The notes under the pieces were generated by a model, which saw only the letters and a list, made by a program, of their open reading frames with translations, did no database searches and was not told the origin of the DNA. 64,000 nucleotides of DNA. Source: Glossina fuscipes. Lineage: Eukaryota > Arthropoda > Insecta > Diptera > Glossinidae. The stretch's first letter is position 1, and every line of letters starts with the position of its first letter. The stretch lies in the NCBI RefSeq assembly GCF_014805625.2, contig NW_023998415.1, positions 20,605,035 to 20,669,034 on the forward strand, in the 5' to 3' direction. The translations under genes and the position numbers were made by a program. Shown here piece by piece: positions 59,951 to 64,000 of the stretch.

Positions 59951-61903
59951 TTCAGATCTTCTGCAGAATTGATTTTGTAAGAAAAACTAGTGACTGCAGG
60001 GTGGGGCTAAAAATTTGCTAAATGCTTGTTTTTTGTTGAAAATTATTTATAAGAGCATATTTCATTGTAAAGATAATGATCATGATAATAATAACAATAA
60101 AAGTAATGATAATGATGATGATGATGCTGATGGTAATGACAATCGTATTAATTATGTTTTGTGTGTCCCCTATAAGTAAATGAATGAACAATTGTTGTGC
60201 TGTTGTCTTTGAAATGTGACGAAGTATTGATATAAGGTCTGGTATAAGGCAGGATTGATTGAAGGGAGGGAAGCGGGCCTTTATGTGCTGACACTTATGC
60301 TGAATCTGATGTTGTTGCCAGTGTTGAAGATGATATTTACAATGAGTGCTCCTGTTGTTACATGGTGTTTAAGGCTATTAATCATCTTTTGAAAATAAAG
60401 ACAAATACCAACCAAGCAACCAACCAACAACAATACGAAACATAACATTTCATATTTCAAACATTTAACATATTACTTTAGCATATTCGTGTAAAATGAA
60501 AATGAAAATGAGAACGGAATGCGATGAATCAATGGAAGACAGCAAGTTGCCTACTTACTTAGATAGATAGTTAGCTAGTTATTTAGTTAGTTAGTTAGTT
60601 AGTTAGTTGGAGTTAGGGGTGAAGAGAGATATTTATTGCCCACAAAAATACCCAAACGAAAAAAAATAACGAAAATACAATCAACAGATAAGAGATAAAA
60701 CATACACACATTTATCAATTGTAGTATGAAAACATGATAATTTTAACATCATTGCACACTAACGCTAAGATGCTAATGACATAAACGAAACGATCATAAT
60801 AAACCATAATGTAAGACGTGCCGTTACATTAGAAAAGGACATGAATTGTGTTTCTCATAACAATTTCACAAGGAATTGTCAAAATTACGCATGACGCATG
60901 CACATGCCTAAAACTATAATAAATAATAATATGATAATTGGTCAGAAAGTATTGGACCTAGCTTTGCCATTTGAATGAATCAAATTATTTTAAAAAGACT
61001 CTTAAGCAGCAACAAGAAAATTGAAAATATTTTACGGCAATGTTCCGTTCCTTTGTTTCTTCTCATTGTCTTTCATTTCTTGCTTCCGATCTAACTTCAT
61101 GTGTATGCATATATATATACGTATATACATATTTACAAATAACACAACGTGTACGACGTCTATGTGGTGTAATTGTCTGCGATATACGGTTGACGTTCCG
61201 TTATTTTCATAATAGGTTTGTATGAATGTTTGCGGCCGTGTATGCTTCTGTTTATAAATGTAAGCCTGTGTTACTTAGTTACATAAATGCATAATTAATT
61301 CATTTGTGGTCTGTTTCTATGGAAAATTCATATTAATACACACATACGAATATACATATATATATATATATATATACATTTACGACAACATATTTAACGA
61401 GGCATATGAGGTTTCATTTTCCTAACATTGTTAATTAGCCATTGCTTCAGTTGTGTTGTTATATCACCCAGTTACCACAGGACGTCACCATCATCATTCG
61501 ATACCATGCTGTCCTAGCGATTTCTCTTCTTTGGTGAGAAGACGACGATATTCAGTTACAAATACTTTGTAGAGCAATGCATTTCTTTAACCATTTAGGA
61601 GGTAAACATATATTATATACATATACATATATATATATACACATATATATATATATATACATATACGTGTATATGCATGTGTGGCTGTGAACACGCCAGT
61701 TTGCATTTACAAATTCCAATTTTCTCATTAATTAAGTAATTTGAATGCCATACAATGAATTAGTGCGTTTGCGTTTAAAATGCACAGACAAACCTCAGTT
61801 TGTCTTTACAGAGAAATTGTTTGCTTTCTTCTTTGATTTTTAAACTCAATTATCACTGGAAATGACCTTGATGTTGTTACATTAACTGCTTCTCGGAGAT
61901 GCT
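59951..61903. other. gene-free AT-rich sequence with microsatellites
   Basis: ATAATG/ATGATG repeats lie at 60075-60127, (TTAG)n at about 60558-60608, (TA)n at 61352-61376, and TATATACATATA repeats at 61608-61670. The frames at 61021-61225 are unrecognised. No gene is supported. Confidence 0.45.
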
Positions 61904-62086
61904 ATGGTAATAAAGATAATTTTTCATATTTTTCTTAACAATGATTTTAAAGCGATTAAAAAAGCAGCAAATAGAATTTTACTTTTGTATTTGGATGTCT
62001 ATTACGAAGCTTCGGAAGACTTCCAGATCATAAGTCAAGATGAACTGGAATACCTCTTGGAAACTTACAGCTCAAAACGGTCATAA
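61904..62086 (+). other. candidate short coding frame, unrecognised
   Basis: The frame encodes 60 residues. After a hydrophobic start, its second half (from about residue 20) is charged and protein-like, ending in DFQIISQDELEYLLETYSSK with two more residues and a stop. TTTTTCTTAACAATGATTTTAAAG just upstream of residue 20 could serve as a splice acceptor, which would make residues 20-60 a terminal exon. I know no family with this sequence, no partner exon is visible and no promoter or poly-A signal was assigned. It may equally be a fragment of a mobile-element ORF or chance. Confidence 0.2.
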
Positions 62087-62242
62087 TGAATTCTAATACC
62101 CTTCGAAAGTGACAGTATAATGATGGCCCTTAGAATATTAAAGTCTCATAGCTAAGGGTAAATTTTTTATTGTTTTGAAGGATACAAGTTACAGTTGTAG
62201 CTTGCCAGTCTATTTAGAAAGTTACCACAGCACTCCCCATTC
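62087..62242. other. short spacer between two candidate frames
   Basis: No feature is supported. A TTACCACAG at 62222-62230 could act as a weak splice acceptor before the next frame but lacks a good pyrimidine tract. Confidence 0.25.
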
Positions 62243-62419
62243 ATGCATATAGCCAAGCCGATTCGGGACGCGTTGGAAGCGCTGAACCGGACAGACCATC
62301 TGATTTACTCAGCTGTCTCGTCTCTCTCCGATAACAACTTGCTTGCGTCGATGATTCACGCATCTGATAAGCAAAGAGGTGAACAAATTTATGTGATGAA
62401 AAGGTTAAGGCGCTGTTAA
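62243..62419 (+). other. candidate short coding frame, unrecognised
   Basis: An ATG at 62243 opens 58 codons to a TAA. The product starts MHIAKPIRDALEALNRTDHL and has a balanced, hydrophilic composition with a basic end (VMKRLRRC). The DNA is clearly richer in G and C than its flanks. The minus strand is also open here (62241-62453), which happens often in GC-richer DNA and weakens the case. A GCATCTGATAAG word near 62362 recalls ACATCTGATAAGACG in the SINE-like sequence at 48322, so the stretch could instead be SINE-derived. No function is proposed. Confidence 0.2.
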
Positions 62420-63810
62420 TAAAAGAGAATTTCTGAAGCCGCGACATCCACAAATTGCCAGACTAGTGCGAAAAATGTGTAGTTACCAATGGTGAGTACT
62501 TCAAATAAAATATTTTCTTACCATTTTCATACAATGAACCTAAGTTCCCAGAAGTTTCGGCTTCATATTTACATACCCATGTAATTGAAAAATTCTAGAA
62601 CAAACATTCTCGCAACAATAATGGCCGATATTATTTGCCGTCGTAACTAGTGTGTAAATAATGGCCATGGAAATCGAACTGGCCGCTTTTCGCGGAAAAA
62701 CAACGATATAGTTAATGGGAAGTTGTAGAAATGAAATAGTAGTGACAGTTAATTGTCTGAAATAGTGCTGCTTATGAAGTATATAGGAGCATCTTCTACT
62801 TCAATAAAGATAGCAGTGTCGTCCGAATTTTATCCGTCAAAATTTCAATACACTATTAAGATTGAGTATGCGGTAACTAATTGGTTTTCTATATTTTTTT
62901 TTTGCAAGGGTCACCCCTCATAACATTATTTTTATGTTTATTGCTTTTTATATTTACGTTTCCGTTTTTCTACGATCGCATCCACAAACTTTTAATAGCC
63001 AATAATTTTGTAAATTATATTCAATTCAACTTTCAATACCTATCTAGAAAAGTACTAGTAGTAGACAATTGAATTTGATATTAATGCAAATGCAAACAGT
63101 TTAAAAGTCAATTTGAATTAATTCATAGTATAAAAGCAAGCAACAATCATCAATAAACAGTGAAGGATCGAAACTAAAGCGTAGGATTTGCAACGACAAC
63201 ATTGCTAAGCACGGGCACGTTAAAGACAATTAGATGAATAGCTTTAGCTTTAGATGATAGAGGGCAACGATAGAAAGAATGAAGGAAAGATTTCGTTTAC
63301 GTAGAGCGTACAGGTATTTGTCTGTAATTTAAAGTTTTAATTCAAATTCTTTATTTTATTTAATGAGGGTTCCTAATTGCAGAATACATTCAAAATTGCC
63401 CCCCCCCTTAAGGCAATTTATTCAATTTTTCAAACTTAAAATTCATATCGTTCTGACAGCTTTTAATAATTGTTTATTTATTTATTTTTTGTTTTTCTTT
63501 CGCTTCTTTTGACGTCTCTCACTTTATCTTTATACAATCGTTTACACGCAAAGCAAGACAGATACAACATTGATTTATATTTACGCTTCGCATTTGTATT
63601 TAAACGTTATTGAATTATGAATAATTTAACGCAAAATGAAACATTTTCTATCCCTATCACACTCAAAACATATTAAGAGGGAATAACGTAAGGTTTAGGT
63701 CGAATAATTTTTGTGCTTATTTCTTTCGCAATCATATATGAGAAGACTTACTTACATGACAACGTATTAACTAATTATTCATGGGTTATATCTAAGCTTA
63801 ACTAGACCTA
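62420..63810. other. gene-free AT-rich sequence
   Basis: A pyrimidine run ending in TTTTTTTTTTGCAAG at 62908 looks like a splice acceptor, but the sequence after it is not exon-like. The frame at 62881-63072 is hydrophobic and unrecognised. A C run lies at 63400-63408. No gene is supported. Confidence 0.35.
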
Positions 63811-63817
63811 ACAACTA

Positions 63818-64000
63818 AGAAAATTATATTCGGTCGTAACCGGACCTTACATGCCCATCACTGTTACCCTAAAAGAGACAAAAAAAAAAAAGTAAAAGAA
63901 GAAAATTTTCATGTTCTATAATATGGAGGGGGCGCGGCTGATTTTTTCTATATTCCAAAATGAAAACATTTGTCGCATAGGCATGTGGGCGTTGTAGGCG
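63818..64000 (+). repeat. family D dispersed repeat, cut by window edge
   Basis: AACTAAGAAAATTATATTCG, GTCGTAACCGGACC, ATGCCCATCACTGTTACCCT, TTTTCATGTTCTATAATATG, GAGGGGGCGCGGCTGATTTT and TTGTCGCATAGGCATGTGGG then CGTTGTAGGCG follow the family D order. The copy is cut by the end of the window, so whether a family A or B right half follows is unknown. Confidence 0.7.

Overview
The window looks like nuclear DNA of a higher fly (Diptera, Brachycera), with a tephritid fruit fly as my best guess. The reasons are the AT-rich base composition, dense (AT)n, (CT)n, (CATA)n and poly-A/T microsatellites, degraded mariner, hAT-like, pogo-like and non-LTR elements, and many degenerate copies of fly-type dispersed repeats built around short (GACA/GACG)n tracts. 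The repeats argue for Diptera. The family guess is inference only. Two runs of exactly 10 N (2805-2814 and 58638-58647) mark assembly gaps inside simple-sequence DNA.

I could not support one intact protein-coding gene, rRNA gene or canonical tRNA gene in 64 kb. The longest open frames (up to 160 codons) are low in complexity, often read through (AT)n as Tyr-Ile repeats, and resemble no family I know. The window is best read as a large intron or an intergenic region. Two short frames near the right end (61904-62086 and 62243-62419) have a more protein-like composition and are listed as weak candidates.

Layout. 1-1.4 kb: a duplicated (GACA)-type module, then a near-complete family A repeat on the minus strand. 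1.4-5.6 kb: AT-rich DNA with poly-A and a gap. 5.6-6.2 kb: family A followed by family D. 6.2-12 kb: microsatellites and an 18-bp triplet repeat. 12.0-14.0 kb: two transposase relics and a possible reverse-transcriptase scrap. 14.5-19.4 kb: family A copies around a second mariner relic. 19.4-25.9 kb: mostly simple repeats. 25.9-28.9 kb: composite D/B repeat, family A, then a recognisable non-LTR reverse-transcriptase relic. 28.9-34.9 kb: a 215-bp hAT-like MITE and a nest of dispersed repeats. 34.9-43 kb: AT-rich DNA, a 109/123-bp tandem duplication and one end of a SINE-like repeat. 43.1-44.6 kb: two family A copies. 48.2-49.2 kb: a tRNA-like SINE head, a 363-bp pogo-like MITE and a family C repeat. 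53.7-55.0 kb: families C and A. 57-64 kb: an RNase-H-type retroelement scrap, family D copies, an (AAAGG)n array, a SINE-like element and long microsatellites.

The most notable pattern is family A. It has at least nine copies, lacks coding capacity, and has a fixed internal order: conserved left part, (GACA)n tract, a 9-bp-arm hairpin and a terminal palindrome before GGGTATAAT. With family D, nearly all copies that I could read lie in the same orientation. The gene-like pieces do not work together as a pathway; they are fossils of unrelated mobile elements.
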